Assembly (NCBI RefSeq): GCF_000238775.2
Contig: NZ_AFEJ02000002.1
Coordinates: forward strand, 1,473,501-1,537,500
From: Acaryochloris sp. CCMEE 5410
Lineage (GTDB): Bacteria; Cyanobacteriota; Cyanobacteriia; Thermosynechococcales; Thermosynechococcaceae
Direction of reading: 5' to 3'
DNA: 64,000 nucleotides
Position numbers and translations under genes: made by a program. The notes under the pieces were generated by a model. The model saw nothing but the letters and a program-made list of their open reading frames with translations, was not told the origin of the DNA and did not search any database. Below, piece after piece: positions 56,199 through 64,000 of the stretch (the stretch's first letter is position 1; each line of letters opens with the position of its first letter).

Positions 56199-57366
56199 CC
56201 AGGGTTGTTTTACGTTACTCCTAGAAAAAATAGGATGGTTCTACTGACCAACAGTAGAGAGACCGATGAGCCATCTAATCGATACTTTGAAGCAAGTCCC
56301 GGATTTCCGCAGTGCCCATGGCCGTATTCATCCGTTATGGCTGCTGTTGCTATTGATGGTGATGGGCATGCTTGCTGGATATCAAGGGTACCGTCCGTTA
56401 GAAACCTTTGTGAGCGATTATCGCCAGCCTTTAAGTGAGCTATTGGGGCTTGAGAGCCTCGAAGTTCCGTCTCACTGTACCTTTCGTCGAGTGATGAAGG
56501 GGCTTGACTTCCAAGCGTTGAGCCACCAATTTGAAGCATGGATGCTCTCGAAAGCCCAGACTCACTCTCCCGATAATTATGCAGCCTCCATTGATGGCAA
56601 ACGGATTCGTCAGGGGCTGACAGATGCCAAGGGGAAGCAGCGTTTTGTAGGGTTGGTGAGTTTATTTGCGGTGGAAGCAGGCATCACCCTCAAGCTCGAA
56701 GCCCTCACTCAGGAGGATAATAGCGAAATCAAAGTCGTCCAGGCACTGTTGGAAACCCTTCAACTCGATGGCTTGCTGATTACCATGGATGCCTTACACG
56801 CCCAAAAAAACACTTGAGAAGATTGTGGCCTCGGGTAACGACTATCTTGTGGCGGTCAAATCCAATCAGGGAAGACTTTACGACCACCTCCAGACTTACT
56901 TTGAGTGTCTTAAACCCATGGCTGAGCACATCCACTCCGCCCAAAGTAGAGGACGAGATGAACATCGGTGTATACAGGTTTATGAGCCTGTCGGCATAGC
57001 CTTACAGGAATGGGAGGCAATTCGCTCTGTGCTTTGTGTCCAACGATGGGGCACTCGCAAAGGAAAGGAGTATCACAATACGGCCTATTACATCAGTTCA
57101 GCTGCCACCTCACCCCAGCATTGGCAATCTCTGGTCCGAGAACATTGGGGCATTGAAAATCGGTTGCATTGGCCGAAGGATGTTGTTTTTGGCGAAGATG
57201 ATTATCGACTCGAAGATGAACAAGCACTGCTCAATTGGTCAGTGCTTAGAACTATTGGGATTAATATCCTGCGGCTAAACGACTATCAATCCCTCAAAAC
57301 CGCGATGACTAAGCTGGCTAATCGGGTCGATATTATTTTTTCGCTGCTAACTTAAAACAGCCCTGC
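56199..57366 (+). mobile_element. ISAs1-family element
   Basis: A 1168-bp element. Inverted repeats: CCAGGGTTGTTTTACGTTA at the left and GCAGGGCTGTTTTAAGTTA (read on the other strand) at the right. 8-bp target duplication CTCATGAG at 56191-56198 and 57367-57374. It is inserted in the IS1-like transposase gene. Confidence 0.9.
56266..57355 (+). pseudogene. ISAs1-family transposase with frameshift
   Basis: Two frames make one ISAs1/H-repeat-type transposase. The first (56266-56817) has LIDTLKQVPDFRSAHGRIHP, VPSHCTFRRVMKGLDFQALS, AASIDGKRIRQGL and LLITMDALHAQK. The second, from about 56803, has KTLEKIVASGNDYLVAVKSN and VREHWGIENRLHWPKDVVFG. The switch lies in a run of seven A (near 56808). It may be an indel mutation or, less likely, programmed slippage. 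Confidence 0.85.
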
Positions 57367-57408
57367 CTCATGAGCTGTATCAGGATGCTCTGGAATAGGT
57401 GATTGATA

Positions 57409-58546
57409 CAGGACTAACGCATTGACAGAAATTACCCCCAATGTTCAAGAGAGCCATCCCAGCAGTGGTTGTTCAAGAATGAATTGTCGAGCAACCTCTT
57501 GATATAACTTGCGTTGTAGGGCATACCAGTTGTCTATCTGTTGATGCCAAACTTGTAATTCCAGCTCTACAAAAGCCCTCAGCGCACAAAACACATGGGT
57601 ATGAACAGCCTCAGTTAAACGCACACGAAACCGCTGAAGTCCACACAATTGTTTGCCTGCACGATGAAAGCATTCAATGCCCCAATGGAGTGTGTGTAAA
57701 TGCTCAAACTCAGCTTTACCTGCAATAGCAAGCTCCTTCGGGTCTGGCGCATACAGAAGGTAATAGCGACACGATTCGTTTTTGAATCGCTGGCAAAAAA
57801 CCTTCACGATGCCCACCCCTTTGAGGTAAACATGTAATCCTTGTTCAGGGATGACAAGGGTATCCACGCGTTGATACTGGCTCTGGCCCAATCGCACCTG
57901 TCGATTTTGGCAACACCAACCAGGAATCCCAATTGCACGTCTTTGAGTAAATTGAGATTGGCCTTGGATGCATACCAAGCATCGCTGGTGAAGGTCGTCG
58001 GTCGAAGCCCCCAAGCTAAAACCTCTTGGAGCATTTCCTGGAGATATTGATTCTTGGTTTTGCCCTCCTGTTTGTCATAAATACGATAGTTAATGGGGAC
58101 TCTCAAGCCATTGGGACTGGTGTAGTACAGGGTGATTAAGGGGATTCCCAAAATCGGTTTGCTATGTTTGCTACTCCAGTAATATCCCAACAGGTCCATT
58201 TTCTTGGGGTTGCTGTAGAGTTTCTCAAGAACAGTATCATCAGCACTCAAAACGCCTCCGGTCAGCTCAATCCATTCATTGTCTGCAAGTAAATCAAATA
58301 GATCTTTGGGCTCATAGCGTTCTCGAAGCAAAAAGCGGTTGATGCTGTCGTGAGAAACATCTTTGAGGATTTCTGCCATATGGCTGCATCCATCTCCTTG
58401 GGGTTGAGCTAGGAGATAGCGGACATAAAGGTCTTGGGTGCACTGAGCAGTTGAAGGCTTGCTGGGTATTCGCAACAGAGGGAGAACATTAACGGCCTTT
58501 ATCTTTCAACCCACAAAATAAAACCCGTGTCAATGCGTAAGTCCTG
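57409..58546 (-). mobile_element. IS701/IS4-like element
   Basis: A 1138-bp element with imperfect inverted repeats (CAGGACTAACGCATTGACA at the left; CAGGACTTACGCATTGACA read from the right) and a 5-bp target duplication TGATA (57404-57408 and 58547-58551). It is inserted in the IS1-like transposase gene, whose frame rejoins without it (RQKY to QSPIPEH). Confidence 0.85.
57445..58475 (-). pseudogene. IS701/IS4-like transposase with frameshift
   Basis: First part (57804-58475): MAEILKDVSHDSINRFLLRE, Asp in GGVLSADDTVLEKLYSNPKK and Asp in TFTSDAWYASKANLNLL. After GVAK near 57910 the frame changes and the protein continues as NRQVRLGQSQYQRVDTLV to 57445, including the Glu in LHTLHWGIECFHRAGKQLCG. 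A one-base loss in the A-run explains the switch. Not active. Confidence 0.85.
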
Positions 58547-59339
58547 TGATACTTTTGACGAGGACGCCCCTTCTTTGTTTTGGCTCCTTTGTTTTTAATG
58601 CGCACTCTTACCCCTTTCGGCAGTCGTTTGAGAGGCCGCCCCGGTTTGCCATTGCGAATGATGTCATGGCAAATATCAAACAGAATATTGCCATAGCGCC
58701 TTTCTCCATCCGTTAATAGACTCAAATTGTCCGTTTGCTCAATCACTCGAGCCAAACACTATAACGCCTTCTCAAATAATTGCTGGTCTTTTCGCCCACA
58801 ATGCAATTCCCACAGAAACCGACTCCCCCGTTCCATCAGAACAATTGTCCAACCTTGCGACTCTGAGGGCGGTTTGTTTTTGTTCACCTTGGATAAAGCT
58901 TATCCCCCTCTATTTCTTGGTCAATGAACCGATGGACTAACGAATAGAGCATTAAGGTCGGCTTGAGGCTAGATAGGCGTCTTTCCCAATCAATCACACT
59001 TTTTTTGGATACATTGTGGGTGCGAGCTGTGGCATTCAGGCTCATCCCTTCACTCCTGGCTTTGAGGATGGTGATAATCCAGCTTAATGGGGTTTTGAGT
59101 CCTGAGATCGGAGTTGCAAACGTCTCACTGAAATAGATGTCACATCGACGGCAATGGAGGATAGTCCGTGAACCATGCCCTTTTGTTAGATAACGAGTGT
59201 GGGTATTGGGTGTCACCATAAGTACAGCATGGACAATAATGAACAGAAAAATCCATTGAAAGAACGATGTTATAGAATGCATCGATTATCTCTCAAATTA
59301 ATATATAGAAAGCTTCTCTGCTGCCCCACTCTACGGAAC

Positions 59340-59792
59340 CAGTACCAAAAAGCCCACACGGTCAAAAACAATATCATCAGCGAACGAGGAGGCAAGGTAT
59401 TGTTTTTGAGTGATACCTATGAAGGCAAAAAGCATGATAAGAAGATTGCTGATGAAGAAGGGTATCGGTTCCCAGAAGGGAGTAAGCTTTGGCAAGATAC
59501 TGGGTTCCAAGGATTTGCCCCAGGTGGGGTGAGCATCAAGCAACCGAAGAAGAAACCTCAAAAAGCAGAATTGACAGATCCACAGAAAGAGGAAAATCGA
59601 CAAATTTCAAAGGTCCGAGTTGAGGTGGAGCATCAAATCGGGGGGATTAAGCGTTGTCAGATAGTGGTTCAGAGATTTAGAAATTGGGTTGACCATTATG
59701 TTGATGACGTGATGGAAACGGCTTGTGGGCTTCATAATTTCCGGTTGACTCACCGGCGCGGGAAAATTACCGGGCAATTTGGAACTGCCTAA
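59340..59792 (+). pseudogene. IS5-like (DDE_4) transposase, C-terminal part
   Basis: Reads KAHTVKNNIISERGGKVLFL, LWQDTGFQGFAPGGVSIKQP (second Asp), EVEHQIGGIKRCQIVVQRFR (Glu) and ends near GLHNFRLTHR. The N-terminal half is missing. The left junction with the IS1-like remnant is unclear. The right end of this element cuts the Uma2 gene. Confidence 0.75.
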
Positions 59793-60260
59793 TCACAAAC
59801 GTGAAAGTAAAAAGCGCTTCTGCAAGGTGTCTATGCTATTTCCGATAAGGTCTATAATATTCTTCGTCACACGAGTATGACTTTGATCAGGCGATAAAAT
59901 TTCAATCGTCCAATCAGGTGCAAGCGAAAAAGCATTCGCCACTTCTCCACTGTCATCACAAAGAATTCGACTCCATGTAAACACCGCAATATCAGGAACC
60001 GTTGATCGTCCACCATAGACATCCGCAGGATGGCTTCTCGAAGGGTACGTGCAGCGTAACTCAGGGAAAGCACAAGCAACTCGTTCTGGCTTAACCACCG
60101 CATTAATCGCAGCTAATAGCTCACCTTGGATACGGCTATGTTTTCCTTGAGGCATTGGCTTTTGCAGGATCTGCTCTTCAATATACTCACTGGCTGGTTT
60201 AGTCTCCGGTAACCTAAGGAATTCTTCCAGAGTCAGGGATTTAGAAGGAACTTGAACCAT
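59793..60260 (-). pseudogene. Uma2-family (DUF820) nuclease, truncated by an IS
   Basis: The N-terminal 130 or so residues match cyanobacterial Uma2/DUF820 proteins (LTLEEFLRLPETKPASEYIE, PQGKHSRIQGELLAAINAV, VPDIAVFTWSRI, PDWTIEILSPDQSHTRVTKN). After RVTKN the reading enters the end of the IS5-like element and stops (IDLIGNSIDTLQKRFLLSRL), so about 40 C-terminal residues are lost. Members have a PD-(D/E)XK-like fold of uncertain function. It is upstream of recF on the same strand's far side. Confidence 0.8.
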
Positions 60261-60299
60261 TTTGAGAGCATCGCTAACAGTGCTAGTTACAGAATAGCG

Positions 60300-61424
60300 T
60301 TAGGGTGAAAACTGGACCTGCCCTGCTTTCACCGTCAAGACCTGTGCAGAATCTAGCCATTTAGCATCAAAAGCACCTAAGTGAGTGGTCGTAATCAGGG
60401 TTTGAAAGCGGGTCTGAATCGCATCTAAAAGCTGGTTTTGCCGATTCAGATCCAGCTCCGCTAGCACATCATCTAGGAGCAGTAAGGGGGCTTCTCCTAC
60501 CACTTCCTCAATCAACTTCAGCTCCGCCAGCTTCAGAGCCAAAACTAACGTGCGTTGCTGGCCTTGCGACCCATACTGACGAGCTGGAGTGCCATTAATA
60601 AGCAACGTAACTTCATCCCGATGAGGACCAACCAGGGATAAACCTTGCAATTGCTCCAGCATCGACTTTTCCTCCAGTTGGCTGAGGAATTGAGGGTAGA
60701 GCTGCTCAGGAAATTGGGGGTCGTAGCTGACATTAGGGGTGTAGAGAATTTCAAGCTGTTCTTGGTGACCGCTAATGGTTTGGTGCCAGTGGCCCGCCAG
60801 GGGGACTAACCGCATCAACATCCGCTGACGTCGCTGAATCACCCGTGAACCACTCGCTGCCAGCTGCTGGTTCCAAAGAATAAGTTGCTGGGGGTCAACC
60901 TGAGGAGCATTGTCAGCACGATGATGCTTCAGATAAGCATTGCGCTGCTTAAGGACCTGCTGATATTGCTGCAGCAAATGGGCATAGACAGGTTCCAACT
61001 GCACCAGCACTGCATCAAGCCAATTCCGTCGCTCTCCTGGACCTCCCCGCACCAGATCCATATCAAGACTGGAAAACTGGACAATATTGAGGTGCCCCAG
61101 AAAATCGAGCTGGCGACGAATCGTTTCACTATTCACAGAAACCGTGCGACGACCATTGGCCCGCAGAGTCAAACTCAAGTCGAGAGGACCACTCTCCCGT
61201 TGGAGGGTTGCTGTAACCTGACTGAGGGATTCACCTTCTTTAACCAAGTCGCGATCGCGGCTGACCCGATGAGATTTTAAGGTTGAGAGCAGCTCCACTG
61301 CTTCTAGTAAATTGGATTTGCCCTGGGCATTTGGTCCCACCAAAATCGTTTTGGGAGCAGAGAACTCCACCTGCTGGGCGACATAGTTGCGAAATTGGAT
61401 CAGGTGAAGCTGCTGGAGATACAC
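60300..61424 (-). CDS. recF: DNA replication and repair protein RecF
   Basis: 374 residues. SMC-like ATPase: Walker A in ILVGPNAQGKSNLLEAVELL (about residues 31-41), the SLVGPHRDEVTLLINGTPAR and QYGSQGQQRTLVLALKLAEL (signature) segments, and Walker B in APLLLLDDVLAELDLNRQNQ. RecF with RecO/RecR loads RecA at gapped DNA. The length is standard. It is followed, on the same strand, by nothing but the truncated Uma2 gene, and it is 6 bp downstream of the RNase D-like gene, so the two are probably co-transcribed. Confidence 0.95.
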   Translation of the reverse strand: MYLQQLHLIQFRNYVAQQVEFSAPKTILVGPNAQGKSNLLEAVELLSTLKSHRVSRDRDLVKEGESLSQVTATLQRESGPLDLSLTLRANGRRTVSVNSETIRRQLDFLGHLNIVQFSSLDMDLVRGGPGERRNWLDAVLVQLEPVYAHLLQQYQQVLKQRNAYLKHHRADNAPQVDPQQLILWNQQLAASGSRVIQRRQRMLMRLVPLAGHWHQTISGHQEQLEILYTPNVSYDPQFPEQLYPQFLSQLEEKSMLEQLQGLSLVGPHRDEVTLLINGTPARQYGSQGQQRTLVLALKLAELKLIEEVVGEAPLLLLDDVLAELDLNRQNQLLDAIQTRFQTLITTTHLGAFDAKWLDSAQVLTVKAGQVQFSP

Positions 61425-61430
61425 AAGGGC

Positions 61431-62060
61431 TTAATGCTCAAAAATATTGTCAAAATGCATCAGATCCAGGGTGACGATGGTGGGTAGGCATTGGAAGCAA
61501 GCCATCGCTAATTCTAGGCGCTCTTCCCGCTCCAGCATCTTCACAAGGGTGGCTTGGGCCGATAGCAAATAGCGGACATCATTCGATGCATAGTTCAACT
61601 GCTCTTCTGAGAGGTTTTCCGCATTTCCCCAGTCAGAACTTTGGGCTGACTTGTCGAGTTCTTCACCCACTAACTCTCTGACTAGCTCCTTCAGACCATG
61701 ACGAGGGCTGTAGGTTCGCACCAATTTACTGGCTATTTTTGTGCAGAAGATCGGCATGGTTTCAATATCAAGGTGATGCAACAGCGTGGCGATATCAAAG
61801 CGGGCAAAGTGAAAGACCTTTAGGACTTTGTCCGCTTCCATCAGCTGCTTCAGGTTAGGCGCATCCATTTGTCCCTGGACAATTCGCACCACGGTGACTT
61901 GGCCTTCAGGATTGCAAATCTGAACCAGACAGAGGCGATCACGATGGGGCTTCAATCCCATGGTTTCGGTATCCACTGCAATCCGATCTGCCTGGAGATA
62001 GTCCTGGAGAAAGGCGTCGCTAAGATCGCGATCGCAAACCTGAAACTCACTAAGTGCCAT
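61431..62060 (-). CDS. RNase D-like 3'-5' exonuclease
   Basis: 209 residues of the DnaQ/DEDDy fold. ExoI: RIAVDTETMGLKPHRDRLCL; ExoII: VLKVFHFARFDIATLLHHLD; ExoIII: LNYASNDVRYLLSAQATLV with the Tyr (Y-x-x-x-D form). It lacks the HRDC domains of full RNase D, as is usual for short cyanobacterial forms. It likely trims tRNA or other RNA 3' ends. It precedes recF with a 6-bp gap. Confidence 0.9.
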   Translation of the reverse strand: MALSEFQVCDRDLSDAFLQDYLQADRIAVDTETMGLKPHRDRLCLVQICNPEGQVTVVRIVQGQMDAPNLKQLMEADKVLKVFHFARFDIATLLHHLDIETMPIFCTKIASKLVRTYSPRHGLKELVRELVGEELDKSAQSSDWGNAENLSEEQLNYASNDVRYLLSAQATLVKMLEREERLELAMACFQCLPTIVTLDLMHFDNIFEH

Positions 62061-62180
62061 TCAATGCCCCCATACGTTCTGATGGGCATTGTACAGAAAT
62101 TAGGGAAGGTTCAACCAAAATAGCCTCAGAAAAAGACGGCTTGACCGCTATAATCACCACAGAGTATTAGGGAAGCACAA

Positions 62181-62450
62181 ATGCCGAAGTACGTCATGTG
62201 GGGTAGCTACTGCGATGGAGTGCTAGAAAAGCGGGCTCCCTATCGCCAAGCTCATTTAGATGGTCTCAATGCCCAAAAAGAAGCGGGGACGCTGATTACG
62301 ATTGGCCCGACTAAAGATATCAAAATGGTGTTTGGTATTTACGACGCTGAAGATGAGGATACTGTACGCAAGTTGGTGGAGTCGGATCCGTATTGGCAAA
62401 ACGGCATTTGGACCGAATACGAAATTCGAGAGTGGATTCAAGCCCTTTAG
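62181..62450 (+). CDS. YciI-family protein
   Basis: 89 residues with the YciI fold: MPKYVMWGSYCDGVLEKRAP, the conserved His-Leu (YRQAHLDGLNAQKEAGTLIT) and DPYWQNGIWTEYEIREWIQA. Family members are small ferredoxin-like proteins, some with dehalogenase-like or hydrolase roles that use a His-Asp pair. Function here unknown. It is divergent from the RNase D-like gene. Confidence 0.9.
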   Translation: MPKYVMWGSYCDGVLEKRAPYRQAHLDGLNAQKEAGTLITIGPTKDIKMVFGIYDAEDEDTVRKLVESDPYWQNGIWTEYEIREWIQAL

Positions 62451-62661
62451 GTCATTGCTCCATCCCTATTACTTGAAGAACAGCTTGGTGTACTAGCGCC
62501 CGCCGATATTACATCCAATGAAGGCATTAAGGTGGATTATATTCTGTACTCAGTCGATAGGCTTATTTTGATCGAGATTGAGCCTGGCATTGCATAGCTT
62601 AAGTCTAAGTATCAAACAAACAAGGTCAAACCTCATAAAACGCATCAGCCAGAAGGGGAGT
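62451..62661 (+). other. Spacer with possible gene remnant
   Basis: The frame stays open for about 48 codons after the YciI stop (LLLEEQLGVLAPADITSNEG, then KVDYILYSVDRLILIEIEPG) and ends at a TAG near 62596. There is no start codon, and no family is recognised. It could be a truncated gene or chance. The next gene has its AAGGGGAG ribosome-binding site at the end of this spacer. Confidence 0.3.
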
Positions 62662-63213
62662 ATGTCCACTCAGTTCCAATACAATCCCCTTCATCCTGAT
62701 GCACTCAACACTTTGATTGAAGATGGCGACGCCTACGATATTTTCTTAGACTGCTTTGGCCGTGGCAAATTTTACAATACCCAAACATGGCTCAATACTT
62801 TTCCTAATGTGACAGGTGATATTTGGAAGTTTTGCCAGGAAGAAAACCATGAAACGATTGTCCCCTATGGCTTACACCAATTTCTCTCAGGCGAACTGAT
62901 CACTGGTGGATACTGCCCGCATACTGCTCCTGTTTTTCTCGTGAAAGAGATTCACGGTGTAACAGCGGTAAATGCAGTATTTGGCGGCAGAATACATGAA
63001 GATGACGATCACCTCAGATACTGGTTGCCTGATGAAGTACAGGAAGTTCATCGAGCGTTATTGCAAATCCTTGAGAGTAATTTGTACAAACGAGAAGCGC
63101 AGATCGGTACTGACTATGGTGAAGGATGCTATGGAGACATCAGAGAATTAGCTCAATGCTATACGAAAGCGGCCAAGCATGGATATGCAATGCTAATCAC
63201 CATCTCTGATTAA
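62662..63213 (+). CDS. Hypothetical protein
   Basis: 183 residues from the ATG at 62662, which has AAGGGGAG 5 bp upstream; the frame opens earlier but without a ribosome-binding site. The start reads MSTQFQYNPLHPDALNTLIE. It contains a Tyr/Phe/Trp-rich middle and ends with HGYAMLITISD. No family recognised. It lies next to transposase remnants, so it is probably accessory. Confidence 0.6.
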   Translation: MSTQFQYNPLHPDALNTLIEDGDAYDIFLDCFGRGKFYNTQTWLNTFPNVTGDIWKFCQEENHETIVPYGLHQFLSGELITGGYCPHTAPVFLVKEIHGVTAVNAVFGGRIHEDDDHLRYWLPDEVQEVHRALLQILESNLYKREAQIGTDYGEGCYGDIRELAQCYTKAAKHGYAMLITISD

Positions 63214-63230
63214 TTTCTCAATATAAGTAC

Positions 63231-63614
63231 TTAGCTAAAATTAATTACATAATCATCGCCGTAGGTTTTCAAAACTCTTTCCACATATTCGACCAAAGAT
63301 GACCACCCCCAGTAGGCACTCATTTCAATCCACTGATATTTCATGAATTGCCACAGACGCTCAATCAAATTTAGATGGGGAGAATAGCTTGGCAACTCAA
63401 ACAAGGTAATTCCCCGTTCGGCCCACTCTGCCTTCATCTCATAGATTGCTTGGCTCGTATGGATAGGGGCTTGATCCATCACAATGACGGTGGGCAACTC
63501 CACGTCAGCAAAGAAGGTATCAATGCAATGACTGACAACCTCACTGGTGATGGTCTGTTCTGATGTATAAGCATGTAGCCCTTGTCGTCGACTCAAAAAC
63601 CCCAGAACATTCAA
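63231..63614 (-). pseudogene. IS630-type transposase, C-terminal fragment
   Basis: DDE_3 half: VIVMDQAPIHTSQAIYEMKA (Asp), FELPSYSPHLNLIERLWQFM (Glu). The N-terminal half and the first Asp are missing: before MNVLGFLSRRQG the sequence no longer matches a transposase of this frame. Near the join, around 63620-63660, it meets the ISAzo13-type fragment. Confidence 0.75.
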
Positions 63615-63675
63615 GCGTTTACTTGAGCGAGTCGGGATTTCCAGATAAGGGATCTACAAATAAATAAGGTACCCA

Positions 63676-64000
63676 TCAATTGGGCACAATCTTGATATCC
63701 CATTTGGGTAACGCTTCAGAACATAGCCATTGTTGTTTGTAGGCTTCTAGCTCATCTGAGGGCACAGTAATGTTCTTTTCATAGGTGCCCTCAATCAAAT
63801 GAACCAAAGGCTTCAATCCATTCCAGGTCATATTCGATGCCCACTGGACAGCCGTATCAATGGAGTTGAGGATAGTGCCATTCCAATATTGTTCCAAGGC
63901 TGCCCAACATCGCTCAATCGGATTGTATTTGCTGTGATAGGGCGGATAGTAAATCAGATGAACCGATAATCGTGTCATTTGGACAAACTCAACCATACGC
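63676..64000 (-). pseudogene. ISAzo13-type transposase, C-terminal part at window edge
   Basis: Reads IYYPPYHSKYNPIERCWAAL (catalytic Glu region), ILNSIDTAVQWASNMTWNGL and ends ALPKWDIKIVPN, all typical of the ISAzo13 family end. The frame is open to the right edge, so the rest lies outside. Whether the whole gene is intact cannot be judged; it is marked pseudogene only because the window cuts it. Confidence 0.7.

Larger units (their letters stand above)
56104..59235 (-). pseudogene. IS1-like transposase gene broken by three ISs and mutations
   Basis: Pieces in gene order: 58552-59235 (Cys ligands CPCC and HCRRC, a helix-turn-helix with LNATARTHNVSKKSVIDWER, and further VIEQTDNLSLLTDGERRYGN), then 57375-57408 (QSPIPEHPDT), then 56104-56198 (AHEVSNEEIHANHVEAFNAS and MRRRNATFRRKT). 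Removing an IS701/IS4-like element (5-bp repeat) and an ISAs1 (8-bp repeat) restores one continuous frame; the end is cut by the IS3. It also has at least two frameshifts and a stop at 58759-58761. It is an old, dead IS that acted as landing ground for others. Confidence 0.75.

Noticed and set aside
56790-56830. Programmed frameshifting in the ISAs1 transposase at the A7 run
   Set aside because: ISAs1 transposases are normally made from one frame; an indel in the homopolymer is the simpler reading.

Overview
This window is chromosomal DNA of a photosynthetic cyanobacterium. The evidence is an NDH-1 subunit N gene (ndhN), a photosystem I subunit K gene (psaK), an LdpA-type circadian-clock iron-sulfur protein, a plant-type [2Fe-2S] ferredoxin, a PatA-type response regulator, a HpnA-type epimerase, and many GCGATCGC (HIP1) octamers. 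The very high load of different insertion sequences, many nested in one another, suggests a large IS-rich genome such as Acaryochloris; the genus is an inference, not something the sequence proves.

Positions 1-24212 are mostly a core chromosome: ldpA (cut by the left edge), ndhN, ferredoxin, a transglutaminase-like membrane protein that lacks its catalytic Cys and His, a PatA-like regulator, a lipoprotein, usp and ppsA, an RnfD-like membrane protein, gpmI, secG, a matrixin-like protease and pyrD. These are followed by trpF, psaK, a D-cysteine desulfhydrase homologue and acnB. One AT-rich reverse-strand gene (14826-15755) lies between pyrD and a second, diverged copy of the pyrD 3' end (16071-16121).

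Positions 24213-35177 hold a diguanylate cyclase split by an IS1182-like element with a 7-bp target duplication, the lipoprotein gene upstream of it, a gene-poor 0.9 kb, a BON-domain protein with an extreme Arg/His/Phe-rich segment, and a catabolic-looking cluster (alcohol dehydrogenase, cupin, enoyl-CoA hydratase-like, luciferase-like monooxygenase, SDR). A LysR regulator is divergent from that cluster.

Positions 35271-46188 are an accessory island of small reverse-strand genes, several of SUKH/immunity or toxin-antitoxin type. They are wrapped around a DevC/DevA ABC transporter pair. The 3' quarter of devA recurs twice almost complete (42199-42447 and 44772-45018) and once as a roughly 25-bp stub (43748-43772). 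Each recurrence separates a different small-gene cargo. Together with pyrD this gives two loci with the layout 'intact core gene, convergent cargo, second 3' end of the core gene', which is the most unusual signal in the window.

Positions 46400-60260 are an IS graveyard: an IS630-type element holding two IS4-type elements; a hpnA homologue and a zinc-ribbon/kinase/TPR protein; then an IS3 element holding an IS630 element; and an IS1-like transposase gene interrupted by an ISAs1 and an IS701/IS4-like element and truncated by the IS3. In most cases the target duplications and inverted repeats can be read directly and the host reading frames rejoin when the insertions are removed. After a truncated Uma2 gene, core genes return (recF, an RNase D-like exonuclease, a YciI-like protein), and the window ends in further transposase remnants.
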